Shown piece by piece: positions 1 to 8,270 of a stretch of DNA of 51,753 nt (position 1 is its first letter; every line of letters begins with the position of its first letter). The stretch spans positions 1-51,753 of the forward strand of contig QHNV01000057.1 of assembly GCA_003218535.1 (NCBI GenBank). Reading direction: 5' to 3'. Below the pieces are notes generated by a model, which did no database searches, had not been told where the DNA came from, and saw only the letters and a list, made by a program, of their open reading frames with translations. Source of the DNA: Verrucomicrobiota bacterium. Lineage in GTDB: Bacteria; Verrucomicrobiota; Verrucomicrobiia; Chthoniobacterales; UBA10450. A program made the position numbers and the translations under genes.

Positions 1-2
1 AA

Positions 3-2273
3 ACCATTGGTGACGCGTTCCTGGTCGAATTCGGGAGTGCGCTGGAAGCAGCGCAATGCGCGATTGAAATCCAGCGAACGCTGGCCAAACGCAACGCCGA
101 TATCGCGCCTGATCGACGCATCGAGCTTAAAATCGGCGTTCACATTGGCGATGTGGTACATCGCGGGGGCGATGTTTATGGCGACGGAGTGAACATCGCT
201 TCACGGATCGAGCCCGTAGCGGGACCGGGCGGAATCTGTATCTCGATGGACGTGGAACGCCAGATTCGCAACGCGTTGGAGGCACGCTTTGAAAAGCTCG
301 CGACGACCGAGCTAAAGAACATTTCTGTGCCGATGGATTTATTTCGCATCGTACTGCCGTGGGAGACAAAGGCTCTGCCTTCGAAATCCGAAATCCGAAA
401 CCGCCAGTCCGGTCGAAGACTCGCCGCGAAGAGCTCGGACAAATCCGAAAGGCGGCCGCGCTCATGGATCTGGGTGGCGGCAGTAGCCGTCCTTTTGTTC
501 GTTATCGGTATCGGCTGGTGGTGGACTACTCACAAACCTCTACCGGCGCACGACCAACTTGTCAGCCGCGCGAGCGATCAACTTGGAAATATTCCTGAAA
601 AATCGATCGCCGTTCTGCCGTTTGAAAACCGCAGCGAAGACAAAGCGAATGCCTACTTTGCCGATGGTATCCAAGACGAGATTCTGACGCGCTTAGCCAA
701 GATCGCCGATCTGAAGGTAATCTCGCGCACTTCGACGCAGCATTACAAAAGCGCGCCGGAAAACCTGCCTGAGATCGGCAGGCTGCTTGGTGTCGCCCAT
801 ATTCTCGAAGGAAGCGTGCAGAAGAGCGGCGATGCCGTGCGCGTGAACGTGCAGCTAATCAAAGCAGCCAATGATTCGCATCTTTGGGCCGATACCTTTG
901 ATCGCAAATTGACCGATATTTTCTCTGTGGAGAGTGAAGTAGCCAAGGCGATCGCTGACCAATTGCGGGCGAAACTCACCGGTCAAGAAGTGCAAGTCAT
1001 CGCCGCCAAACCGACGGACAATGTTGAGGCATACGATGCCTACCTGCGGGGGCTGGCTTATACACTGAAGCCCACCACCAACCAGGCGAATACCCTTGGC
1101 GCACAGAAATACCTTAAGGAAGCGGTCCGCCTGGATCCGAAGTTCGCGCTTGCCTGGGCTCTGCTGTCATACACAGATGCGGTCGGCTACCTCACACTGG
1201 TTCTACAACCAACGGTCACTTTGCGTGAAGAGGCGCGGCAGGCAGCCGAAACCGCGGTCACTCTTCAGCCCAATCTCGGCGAGGCCATATTGGCCAAGGG
1301 AGCTTATTACTACTTCTGTCTAAAGGATTACGACACCGCGGTGCGTTACTTTGAGGAAGCACATCAGTTCCTGCCTAATAGCAGCCAGATTCCCGAGAAC
1401 CTAGCTTATGTCGCGCGGAGGCGAGGTCAGTGGGACCGGAGCGAGTCGTATTTCAACGAAGTCGAGCGACTCGATCCGCGCAATGTCGGCGTGCTCACCC
1501 AGCACGCGCTTTCCTACATCGCACTTCGTCGGTTCCCCGAAGCGCTGCGGAAGCTTGATCAGGTTCTCGATATCACACCCGACGATGTGGATACCATCGC
1601 GCTAAAGGCGTCTATTGCACAAGCGGAGGGCGACCTCCCGCGGGCCTCGGTGCTCCTTACACCGCTGCATCTTACCGCCGACCTCACCCAGGCTTTGGAA
1701 ACACAAGTTTACCAGGCGATCCTGGAGCGCCGCCCCGCCCAAATCGTTCCTCGGGCAAAGGAAATACTCAGCAAGCCGGACCCGGCGTTGGGCTTTTACA
1801 ATGGCGAACTGCGCTTTTGGTTAGGCTGGGCGCAAGAAGTTGCCGGCGATCATGCCGCTGCCCAGGAAACTTGGCGACAGGCGCGCAGCGAACTGGAATC
1901 TTTCCTCAAAGAACAGCCGCAAAATTACGTTCTCATGGGAGATCTCGCACTGACCAACATGGGTCTTGGTGACAAAGCCGCTGCCTTCGCTTTCATCGAC
2001 AAGGCGATGGCCGCGAATCCGATTGAAAAGGACGCGATGTCTGGTCCCCGGCCGGTCGAGATCCTGGCCCGGGTAGCGGCGCAGATGGGAGAGCCCGAGC
2101 GCGCCATCGCCGCTTTACAGAAGCTACTCTCGATGCCGTATGACGGCGCGCTGGCTGAGGATATACCGCTCACTCCCGCGCTGCTCCGGCTTGATCCGAT
2201 GTTCGATCCGCTCCGAAATGATCCGCGCTTTCAAAAACTCGCCGGCTCGGAAGTATCACAAGAGCCGCGCTGA
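3..2273 (+). CDS. Class III adenylate cyclase / TolB-like / TPR protein, 5' end missing
   Basis: The reading frame is open from base 3, so the gene starts before the window. The first ~75 codons encode the end of a class III nucleotide cyclase catalytic domain (GDAFLVEF, then GDVYGDGVNIASRIE). A basic linker and one membrane helix follow (WIWVAAVAVLLFVIGIGWWW, about 465-525). Next is a TolB-N/FlgO-like domain (KSIAVLPFENRSED, FADGIQDEILTRLA) and then TPR-type helical repeats to the C-terminus. This architecture is common in bacterial signalling proteins that couple a cytoplasmic cyclase to an exported sensor part; the ligand is unknown. The linker at about 379-402 carries a short AAATCCG tandem repeat. 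The gene converges on vapC. The family call is firm; cyclase activity cannot be judged because the metal-binding part is outside the window. Confidence 0.85.
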   Translation, partial: TIGDAFLVEFGSALEAAQCAIEIQRTLAKRNADIAPDRRIELKIGVHIGDVVHRGGDVYGDGVNIASRIEPVAGPGGICISMDVERQIRNALEARFEKLATTELKNISVPMDLFRIVLPWETKALPSKSEIRNRQSGRRLAAKSSDKSERRPRSWIWVAAVAVLLFVIGIGWWWTTHKPLPAHDQLVSRASDQLGNIPEKSIAVLPFENRSEDKANAYFADGIQDEILTRLAKIADLKVISRTSTQHYKSAPENLPEIGRLLGVAHILEGSVQKSGDAVRVNVQLIKAANDSHLWADTFDRKLTDIFSVESEVAKAIADQLRAKLTGQEVQVIAAKPTDNVEAYDAYLRGLAYTLKPTTNQANTLGAQKYLKEAVRLDPKFALAWALLSYTDAVGYLTLVLQPTVTLREEARQAAETAVTLQPNLGEAILAKGAYYYFCLKDYDTAVRYFEEAHQFLPNSSQIPENLAYVARRRGQWDRSESYFNEVERLDPRNVGVLTQHALSYIALRRFPEALRKLDQVLDITPDDVDTIALKASIAQAEGDLPRASVLLTPLHLTADLTQALETQVYQAILERRPAQIVPRAKEILSKPDPALGFYNGELRFWLGWAQEVAGDHAAAQETWRQARSELESFLKEQPQNYVLMGDLALTNMGLGDKAAAFAFIDKAMAANPIEKDAMSGPRPVEILARVAAQMGEPERAIAALQKLLSMPYDGALAEDIPLTPALLRLDPMFDPLRNDPRFQKLAGSEVSQEPR

Positions 2274-2355
2274 AGCAATTCGCGCTCTCTCTCACGTTCC
2301 TGCGATGGTTGGTTGCCGATCTTATGCGGCTGCCTTGATCAAACCGCACGTGAAA

Positions 2356-2790
2356 TCACGCGGCGGGGTCGATCACCTTGAGAAACGGGAAACGATGGAA
2401 ATCGGTGTCGCGGGTGTAGATCTCCCGAATGCCGTGCTCGCGCAAGAGAACGGCTGTGTGCACATCGTGCAAAATGTTGCCAGCCAGGTGCGGCACTTCA
2501 GAGATCGTTTGGCTTAACAATTCTGTGTGGCGATTGGTCGGTAATAGGATCCCCGCAGCGGGTGAATTGAGAAGAGTCTTCAGAAAATTCCAGGCAGAGC
2601 CCATTGGCCATGGTCTGGGCAAAACATTTGGATGGGTGCAGATGCGAAGGAATTCGTAACAGATTGGCCACGATAGGTACCACGGCGAGATCCCGAATCG
2701 ACACCGTTCAACGGCTTTCCGACAAGCATCGTGGAAATCTAAATCTCGGTTGGCGGCAGAAATGAGAACGTTCGTGTCAATGACCAGCAT
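2356..2790 (-). CDS. vapC: VapC-type PIN-domain ribonuclease toxin
   Basis: This 144-residue PIN-domain protein opens with MLVIDTNVLIS, which carries the first acidic metal ligand. Later acidic positions include the HDVHTAVLLREHG helix and YTRDTDFHRF near the C-terminus. PIN toxins of type II toxin-antitoxin systems are Mg-dependent ribonucleases that cut tRNA or rRNA. The ATG directly follows the stop codon of the upstream antitoxin with no spacer, the usual coupled arrangement. Length and motifs are complete, so the toxin is probably intact. The RNA target cannot be read from sequence. Confidence 0.85.
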   Translation of the reverse strand: MLVIDTNVLISAANRDLDFHDACRKAVERCRFGISPWYLSWPICYEFLRICTHPNVLPRPWPMGSAWNFLKTLLNSPAAGILLPTNRHTELLSQTISEVPHLAGNILHDVHTAVLLREHGIREIYTRDTDFHRFPFLKVIDPAA

Positions 2791-3027
2791 TCAGCGCCTC
2801 CCCTCCATGAAGTCGTAGAGGGCGTTGCGATCTGCAATGTCCACGCGCGGTTTTCCGCCACGCCATGTAGGGAGTCGCCGCAGCCTTTTTTTCTTTGACT
2901 GCTGAGCGGAGTGAAACAGCAGCCGTAGCGCAGCCTCGACAAGTTCCGACATGGTTTTTCGCTGCCGCGCAGCCTCCTGGCGCAGTCGCGCCATGACGGT
3001 GTCGTCGATGTTGAGCGTCGTCTTCAT
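2791..3027 (-). CDS. vapB: VapB-type ribbon-helix-helix antitoxin
   Basis: The encoded 78-residue protein starts MKTTLNIDDTVMARLRQEAA, a typical ribbon-helix-helix DNA-binding N-terminus. It continues with a basic segment (KKKRLRRLP) and a C-terminal part that would wrap around the toxin. I start it at the ATG at 3027, not at the longer frame from 3123, because homology begins there; the extra 32 codons look like leader. Antitoxins of this type bind and neutralise VapC and repress their own promoter. That promoter should lie in 3028-3150, between this gene and the divergent acyl-CoA dehydrogenase. Confidence 0.8.
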   Translation of the reverse strand: MKTTLNIDDTVMARLRQEAARQRKTMSELVEAALRLLFHSAQQSKKKRLRRLPTWRGGKPRVDIADRNALYDFMEGRR

Positions 3028-3212
3028 ATGGAAAACCATATCGGTTATATGGCTGTATGTCAAACTTCTTAACCTTAATCGGCCCATTCCTTCGGTCGGG
3101 ACACATCCGTCAACAGTCTTCAACCAGATTCAAAATTTAACGGCACCGGGGAACGTTGTCTTCGCATCACGTGCCCGCTAAACTGTGGCGTTCTCTCTCG
3201 GAGCCGCACCAC

Positions 3213-4382
3213 ATGACTACGACCTCACTCGATTACTACGCCATGGAAGAGCTACTAACGGAAGAGGAGCGCGCAGCGCGCGATCGAGCGCGGCAGTTCG
3301 TGCAGGAGGAAGCCATGCGCGAGATCGTGCCATGCCATCGCGCCGGGAAGTTCCCGGAACATCTCATACCGCGCATGGGTGCGTTAGGCTTTTACGCCCC
3401 GTATCTTAAAGAGCACGGCTACACAGGGCTGAGTCACACGGCCTACGGACTGATCATGCAGGAACTTGAGCGAGCTGACTCGGGCCTGCGTTCGCTGGCG
3501 TCAGTGCAAGGTGCGCTTACAATCCAAGCGATTCATTCGTTCGGTTCGCCCGAGCAACACGCGCGTTGGCTGCCGGGATTGGTTTCGGGCGAACGCGTCG
3601 GTTGTTTTGCACTAACGGAACATGGACACGGCTCAGATCCCGGCGGCATGGAAACGCGTGCCACCCGCGACGGCGATTATTATATCTTGAACGGGAGTAA
3701 ATGTTGGATTGGCAATGCGTCGATAGCGGATGTGAAAGTGGTTTGGGCGAAGGACGACGATGGACGAGTCGGCGGATTCGTCGTGGAGAAGGATGCGCCG
3801 GGATTTCGCGCACAGGATATCGAGGGAAAATTCAGCCTGCGCATGTCGCGCACATCGGAGTGTTGGTTCGAGAATTGCCGGATACCGGTGGAGAATCGTC
3901 TGCCCACCACGTCGGGACTGGCGGCGCCGTTATCGTGTCTCTCGCACGCGCGCGCGGGCATTGCGTGGGGCGTCATTGGAGCAGCGATTGATTGTTACGA
4001 GACTGCGCTTGCCTATGCAAAAGCACGCAAACAATTCGACCGTCCGATTGCCGGCTTCCAACTGGTTCAAGAGAAACTTGTCTGGATGGTACAGGAAATC
4101 ACCAAGGCGCAACTGCTGGCGCTGCGGCTTACGCGGATGATGGAAGCTGGCGGCGCAATTCCGGCGCAAATTTCGCTGGCGAAACGGAACAACGCGTGGA
4201 TGGCTCTCGAATGCGCGCGCAAGGCCCGCGACATTCTGGGCGCTGCGGGGATTACGGATCGCTACTCTGTGATCCGTCACTTAATGAACCTCGAAACCGT
4301 TTACACATACGAAGGCACACACGACATTCACACCTTGATTGTCGGACGCGACATTACGGGACTCGATGCCTTCGGTGGGTGA
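3213..4382 (+). CDS. gcdH: Glutaryl-CoA dehydrogenase-like acyl-CoA dehydrogenase
   Basis: This 389-residue FAD enzyme would oxidise and decarboxylate glutaryl-CoA to crotonyl-CoA. It closely follows the glutaryl-CoA dehydrogenase pattern: ERADSGLRSLASVQ includes the arginine that binds the substrate carboxylate in the human enzyme, followed by CFALTEHGHGSDPGGMETRA, KFSLRMS, and a C-terminal TYEGTHDIHTLIVGR holding the catalytic glutamate (about E367). I chose the ATG at 3213 over the 19-codon longer form, since a GGAG lies about 9 bases upstream and homology starts there. The general acyl-CoA dehydrogenase call is certain; the glutaryl specificity is family-based. The gene is divergent from vapBC and followed by a REP/RAYT unit. 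Confidence 0.85.
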   Translation: MTTTSLDYYAMEELLTEEERAARDRARQFVQEEAMREIVPCHRAGKFPEHLIPRMGALGFYAPYLKEHGYTGLSHTAYGLIMQELERADSGLRSLASVQGALTIQAIHSFGSPEQHARWLPGLVSGERVGCFALTEHGHGSDPGGMETRATRDGDYYILNGSKCWIGNASIADVKVVWAKDDDGRVGGFVVEKDAPGFRAQDIEGKFSLRMSRTSECWFENCRIPVENRLPTTSGLAAPLSCLSHARAGIAWGVIGAAIDCYETALAYAKARKQFDRPIAGFQLVQEKLVWMVQEITKAQLLALRLTRMMEAGGAIPAQISLAKRNNAWMALECARKARDILGAAGITDRYSVIRHLMNLETVYTYEGTHDIHTLIVGRDITGLDAFGG

Positions 4383-4442
4383 AATGAGTTCTCTGTCGCC
4401 GCGTTGTGAAAAATACCTTAGAGAAGACGCCTCGGCTATTTG

Positions 4443-4505
4443 TTGTAGCTGGGGTCGCTGACCCCGGCCAGTTGAAGGATCTCATTAGCGGCCGCGGCTA
4501 CAACA
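4443..4505 (+). repeat. REP-type palindromic element, left of the RAYT gene
   Basis: It contains the perfect hairpin GGGGTC-GCT-GACCCC preceded by TGTAGCT and ends with GCCGCGGCTACAAC. A near-identical unit lies on the other side of the transposase gene (4988-5077) in the same orientation. REP palindromes next to a RAYT gene are the known substrate context of this transposase family. Confidence 0.8.
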
Positions 4506-4980
4506 TCAACATTTCAACTTCGCCGGCGTATGGCCAGTTATCCGCTGTTGTAACGAGACCAGCGCGCACCGGGTTATCGAAAACGTAATTCCATTTTTCG
4601 GCATAACTTTCGCTCGAGCGAAGAACATGATCGAAAAACTCGCGCTGCCAAAGCGACGACGTTGTGGCTGCGCCCGCTGACCGCGGCGCAACGATCTTAT
4701 TAATCCGCTTAGCAGTCCAACTCTTCCAAGCAGCGATGAATTCGGACAGGGTTTTTGCGTCCATTTCCGGTCTGCAAAAGAAATGAACGTGATCAGGCAT
4801 GATCAAGTACCGGCCCACAGCCCAGCCGTGACGATCTCGCGCCCCAAGCCATTCGTCCGTCAGAATGTTTGCGATGTCATTTCGTGCAAGGATTCGACGT
4901 CGATCCTTCGTGCATGTCGTGACGAAATAAATCGGTTGGTCGATCCAAACACGGTCGAGTCGTCTCAGATGCTCATGCAT
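4498..4980 (-). CDS. REP-associated tyrosine transposase (RAYT, IS200/Y1-like)
   Basis: This is a 160-residue Y1-transposase-fold protein. IYFVTTCTKDRR and GRYLIMPDHVHFF contain the HUH pair (His-Val-His), and SSESYAEKWNYVFDNPVRAG contains the candidate nucleophilic tyrosine. RAYTs are single-copy, domesticated relatives of IS200 transposases that cut and move REP hairpins. I start it at the ATG at 4980; the longer frame to 5028 would be translated from the REP hairpin itself. The C-terminus runs slightly into the left REP. It appears full length and therefore possibly active, and many related palindromes occur elsewhere in the window. Confidence 0.85.
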   Translation of the reverse strand: MHEHLRRLDRVWIDQPIYFVTTCTKDRRRILARNDIANILTDEWLGARDRHGWAVGRYLIMPDHVHFFCRPEMDAKTLSEFIAAWKSWTAKRINKIVAPRSAGAATTSSLWQREFFDHVLRSSESYAEKWNYVFDNPVRAGLVTTADNWPYAGEVEMLML

Positions 4981-4987
4981 CGCTGTC

Positions 4988-5107
4988 TGTTGCAGCTGGG
5001 GTCGCTGACCCCGGCCAAGGGAAAACAAAATTACCGGCCGCGGTCGGCAACCGCGGCTACAACTACTCGTGTTTCGCCCCGACAGAGAGAAGCGGCTACA
5101 GCCCGGT
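4988..5107 (+). repeat. REP-type palindromic elements, right of the RAYT gene
   Basis: This repeats the left element (GCTGGGGTCGCTGACCCC, then CGGCCGCGGTCGGCAACCGCGGCTACAAC) and adds another unit ending AAGCGGCTACAGCCCG. The CCGCGGTCGGCAACCGCGG segment is itself a hairpin. Together with 4443-4505 it makes a direct-repeat pair around the transposase. Confidence 0.75.
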
Positions 5108-5149
5108 TTGGGATGACACAGAGCGATGATTAGCTAAAGTTATTTAGCT

Positions 5150-6379
5150 ATGAACGAAGTTTACATTCTCGGCGGAGGGCGCACGGATTTTAAGCGCAAC
5201 CTAAAAAAGGAAGGCAAAACCATCCGGCACATCATTATTGAGGCCGGCAAGAAGGCGATCGACGATGCAAAGATTGATCCGGCGGAGATTCAAGCCGGTG
5301 CAGTTGGCAATTTCAACGCGGGCCAGTTTACCAAACAGTTGCAGCTCGGCGCGTTTATTCCGGAGATCGATCCGAAATTGCGTGGCATTCCGACGATGCA
5401 CACCGAAGCAGCCTGCGCATCCGGCGCTCTCTCGGTACTGCTTGGCGCGGAATGGATCATAGGTGGATTTTACGATGTTGTTCTCGTGGTCGGAGCGGAA
5501 CAGCAAAAGACGATGTCGGCGCTCGATGGCTCCGATGTGCTCGGCGCGGCTGCCGATTATCACAATGAAAAGCCCGAGTATGGCGATTTCATGTTCCCGA
5601 AATTGTTCGGGCGCATCGCGCAGATTTACATCGAGAAATACGGCGCAACCGAAGCGGATCTCGCACAGGTCGCTTGGAAAAACTACGCTCATGCCAAGCT
5701 GAATCCGCTGGCGCAAATGCGCGACGCCGATCTTACGCTCGATGCCGCATCGCAAGTCTCTGACAAAAACCCGCACGTGGCGCCGCCACTCAAAGTTTCC
5801 GATTGTTCTCAAATCACCGACGGGGCGGTATCCGTTGTTCTCGTTTCAGGAAAGTATCTGGACAAAATCGGCCGCGACAAGAACAAGACCGTCCGGCTCC
5901 TTGGCTACGGGCACACGACCGATTATCTGCCGCTCGACAAAAAAGATGCGCCAACGTTTTCGACCGCACGCAAGGCAGCCGAAAAAGCTTTCCGAATGGC
6001 GAACCTCACGCCGCGCGATCTCCAAGGCGCCGACGTCCACGATTGTTTCTCCATCACCGAAATCGTCGCTTACGAAATTCTCGGACTCGCCGAACCGGGT
6101 AAAGGCGTAGAGCTTGTGAAGAGCGGCGCGACGACGTTGCCGCAGGTACGCCAGGAAAAATCCAAAGCGTCATTCGAGATCCCAGTCAACGCCGGTGGCG
6201 GCTTGATTGGCGATGGTCATCCGGTCGGTGCAACCGGCGTGCGTCAGGTTTTCGAGGCTTATCAACAACTAACTGAACAGGCTGGCAGGCGCCAGATCGA
6301 AAACGCGAAAAGATTCCTCACGTTCAACATGGGCGGCAGCCTTACCACTTCGGTGGCGATGGTCTGGAGCCGGGAGTAA
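5150..6379 (+). CDS. Thiolase-family acetyl-CoA acyltransferase (SCP-x type)
   Basis: This 409-residue thiolase has the acyl-enzyme cysteine in EAACASGA (about C89), a histidine motif HDCFSITE, and the C-terminal GDGHPVGATGVRQ that supplies the catalytic His. HDCF near the middle of the C-terminal half is typical of the sterol-carrier-protein thiolase branch, not of classical AtoB. The reaction would be thiolytic cleavage or condensation of a 3-oxoacyl-CoA. It is followed after 8 bases by a VOC gene, so the two are probably co-transcribed. Together with the nearby glutaryl-CoA dehydrogenase it suggests acyl-CoA catabolism; the chain-length substrate is unknown. Confidence 0.85.
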   Translation: MNEVYILGGGRTDFKRNLKKEGKTIRHIIIEAGKKAIDDAKIDPAEIQAGAVGNFNAGQFTKQLQLGAFIPEIDPKLRGIPTMHTEAACASGALSVLLGAEWIIGGFYDVVLVVGAEQQKTMSALDGSDVLGAAADYHNEKPEYGDFMFPKLFGRIAQIYIEKYGATEADLAQVAWKNYAHAKLNPLAQMRDADLTLDAASQVSDKNPHVAPPLKVSDCSQITDGAVSVVLVSGKYLDKIGRDKNKTVRLLGYGHTTDYLPLDKKDAPTFSTARKAAEKAFRMANLTPRDLQGADVHDCFSITEIVAYEILGLAEPGKGVELVKSGATTLPQVRQEKSKASFEIPVNAGGGLIGDGHPVGATGVRQVFEAYQQLTEQAGRRQIENAKRFLTFNMGGSLTTSVAMVWSRE

Positions 6380-6387
6380 ATCGAGAG

Positions 6388-6777
6388 ATGGCGAAAGTTC
6401 CGTTCATGCTCGGGGAGGTCGGTCACTTTGGATTGGCGGTACGCGATCCGGAGAAGAGCGCAAAATGGTTCGAGCGCGCGTTGGGGTTGGGAAAAGAGTT
6501 CGATTTCGATAACGGCGTTGCAGTCGGCAACGACTACGTCACCATTGCCTTGTTCAAAGGCAAACCGTCGCCGGAAACGATTGATCACATGTCGTTTCAT
6601 CTGCCGGATATGGCAACGCTGTGCAAAGCGCTTGCGCATCTGAAAAGTATCGGCGCCGACATCGAAGATCCAGGCGACGAAATCGGGCCTGAAGCGCCTG
6701 GCTCGAAAAACATGGGCCTTTGGTTCCACGATCCTGACGGCTACCGCTGGGAACTCAGCGTTCTCGGCGGTAAATAG
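6388..6777 (+). CDS. VOC (glyoxalase/bleomycin resistance) superfamily protein
   Basis: This 129-residue single VOC module starts VGHFGLAVRDPEKSAKWFER, has a mid-chain DHMSFHLPDM, and ends LWFHDPDGYRWELSVLGG. His and Glu at the usual ends of the beta-alpha-beta units (H of GHFGL, H of DHMSF, E of WELS) fit a divalent metal site. VOC proteins include glyoxalases, epimerases and dioxygenases. Placement 8 bases after a thiolase would fit a methylmalonyl-CoA epimerase-like or detoxifying role, but the sequence does not decide it. Confidence 0.8.
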   Translation: MAKVPFMLGEVGHFGLAVRDPEKSAKWFERALGLGKEFDFDNGVAVGNDYVTIALFKGKPSPETIDHMSFHLPDMATLCKALAHLKSIGADIEDPGDEIGPEAPGSKNMGLWFHDPDGYRWELSVLGGK

Positions 6778-6874
6778 GCAACAGCTCACTCATCGGTGTG
6801 CGTAGCGCACGGCCAAGTGCCTACATTGACGCGATGTTTAACGATCTTAATTTTTTTCATCCTAACTTTACAAG

Positions 6875-8098
6875 ATGAGTACTTCTGTGACAGAAAAAGG
6901 GGATGGGAAAGAATTCGTCTCGCACGCGCCCGGCTATTGGTCGCGGAATGGCGGAGCTGCGCTGGAGCAGTGGAACGATTGGAAGTGGCAACTCAAAAAC
7001 AGGATCACAACCCTGGCCCAGCTCGAGGAACATCTTGAGCTCAATGAGGAAGAGCGCAGCGGCGTTTTGCTTTCCGGCGACAAGCTCGCGCTCGCAATCA
7101 CGCCGCACTTTTTCAATCTAATTCCGCGCGATAATCCGGACGATCCGATCCGGCGCCAAGTCATTCCGCGCATCGAAGAGAGTTGGACGTCCCCATACGA
7201 CATGGCTGACCCATGCGGTGAAGATTCGCATATGCCCGTTCCGGGCCTGGTTCATCGCTATCCTGATCGAGTTTTGTTTTTGGTGACGGATCGGTGCGCC
7301 AGCTATTGCCGGTATTGCACGCGGAGCCGCGTCGTGAGCGGGGTCGGCGAACAGGAATTGCACACCGATTTTGAAGAAGCATTCCGTTACCTCGAACAGC
7401 ACACTGAAGTGCGCGATGTGTTGCTGAGTGGTGGCGACGCGCTCATCTTCTCCGACGATAAGATCGAGAAACTGCTTTCGCGGCTGCGAGCGATAAAGCA
7501 CATCGAGTTTCTCCGGATCGGGACGCGTGTTCCGATTTTCCTGCCGCAACGCATCACCTCGGAACTGTGCGCAAAGCTTGCGAAATATCATCCGCTCTGG
7601 ATGAGCGTGCACGTCAATCACCAGCGCGAGCTAACGATTGAAGTGAAAGCAGCGCTGGAGCGTTTGGCAAACGCCGGCATTCCGTTGGGGAACCAGAGTG
7701 TGTTGCTCAAAGGCGTGAACGACAATATCGAGACGATGAAAATGCTCGTGCAGAAGTTGCTCATGTGCCGCGTCCGACCGTATTACCTGTACCAGTGCGA
7801 CCTGATAAATGGCTCCTCGCATCTGCGCACCTCGGTCGCAAAGGGCATAGAGATCATCGAGGGTCTGCGCGGACACACCACGGGCTACGCCGTGCCGCAA
7901 TACGTCATCGATTCGCCTGGTGGTGGCGGCAAAGTCCCCATCAATCCCGGCTACATTCTCTATCACGACAAGGAAAAAATCGTCATCCGCAATTACGAAG
8001 GCAAGATCTTCGAGTATCCCGAGACGGGCAACGAAAGCGTGGAGTTCGCGCGCTCCCAATCCCAGCGCGATTACCACGACGAGTTTTTGTACTCTTAG
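6875..8098 (+). CDS. kamA: L-lysine 2,3-aminomutase, radical SAM/PLP enzyme
   Basis: This 407-residue protein has the radical SAM cluster motif C141-xxx-C145-xx-C148 (CASYCRYC). The PLP-binding lysine lies in DSPGGGGKVP (about K353). Two aspartates that hold the lysine side-chain amine in the clostridial enzyme are kept: YQCDL (about D309) and VIDSPGG (about D346). It should convert L-lysine to L-beta-lysine, a compatible-solute precursor or the entry to lysine fermentation. Its length and the C-terminal extension fit KamA better than the shorter EpmB that modifies EF-P. It is a monocistronic-looking gene about 100 bases after the VOC gene. Confidence 0.85.
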   Translation: MSTSVTEKGDGKEFVSHAPGYWSRNGGAALEQWNDWKWQLKNRITTLAQLEEHLELNEEERSGVLLSGDKLALAITPHFFNLIPRDNPDDPIRRQVIPRIEESWTSPYDMADPCGEDSHMPVPGLVHRYPDRVLFLVTDRCASYCRYCTRSRVVSGVGEQELHTDFEEAFRYLEQHTEVRDVLLSGGDALIFSDDKIEKLLSRLRAIKHIEFLRIGTRVPIFLPQRITSELCAKLAKYHPLWMSVHVNHQRELTIEVKAALERLANAGIPLGNQSVLLKGVNDNIETMKMLVQKLLMCRVRPYYLYQCDLINGSSHLRTSVAKGIEIIEGLRGHTTGYAVPQYVIDSPGGGGKVPINPGYILYHDKEKIVIRNYEGKIFEYPETGNESVEFARSQSQRDYHDEFLYS

Positions 8099-8270
8099 TC
8101 AAACCGGCTCCTGAGAGGCCGCGATAATTCTCTGATGGTTTGAGGAGGCGATACTTGCGAAGCGGATTTCTCCATGGTACCGCTCATTCCGATTCGCTCG
8201 ATCGCGGTCGGCGATGTCGGGCTCGCGACAGCCTGTGCGAAGGTCCGTTTCGATTCTAAATTTACGAACG

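Noticed and set aside
5201-5812. 203-codon antisense frame opposite the thiolase
   Set aside because: Shadow of the thiolase coding strand; no recognisable domain.
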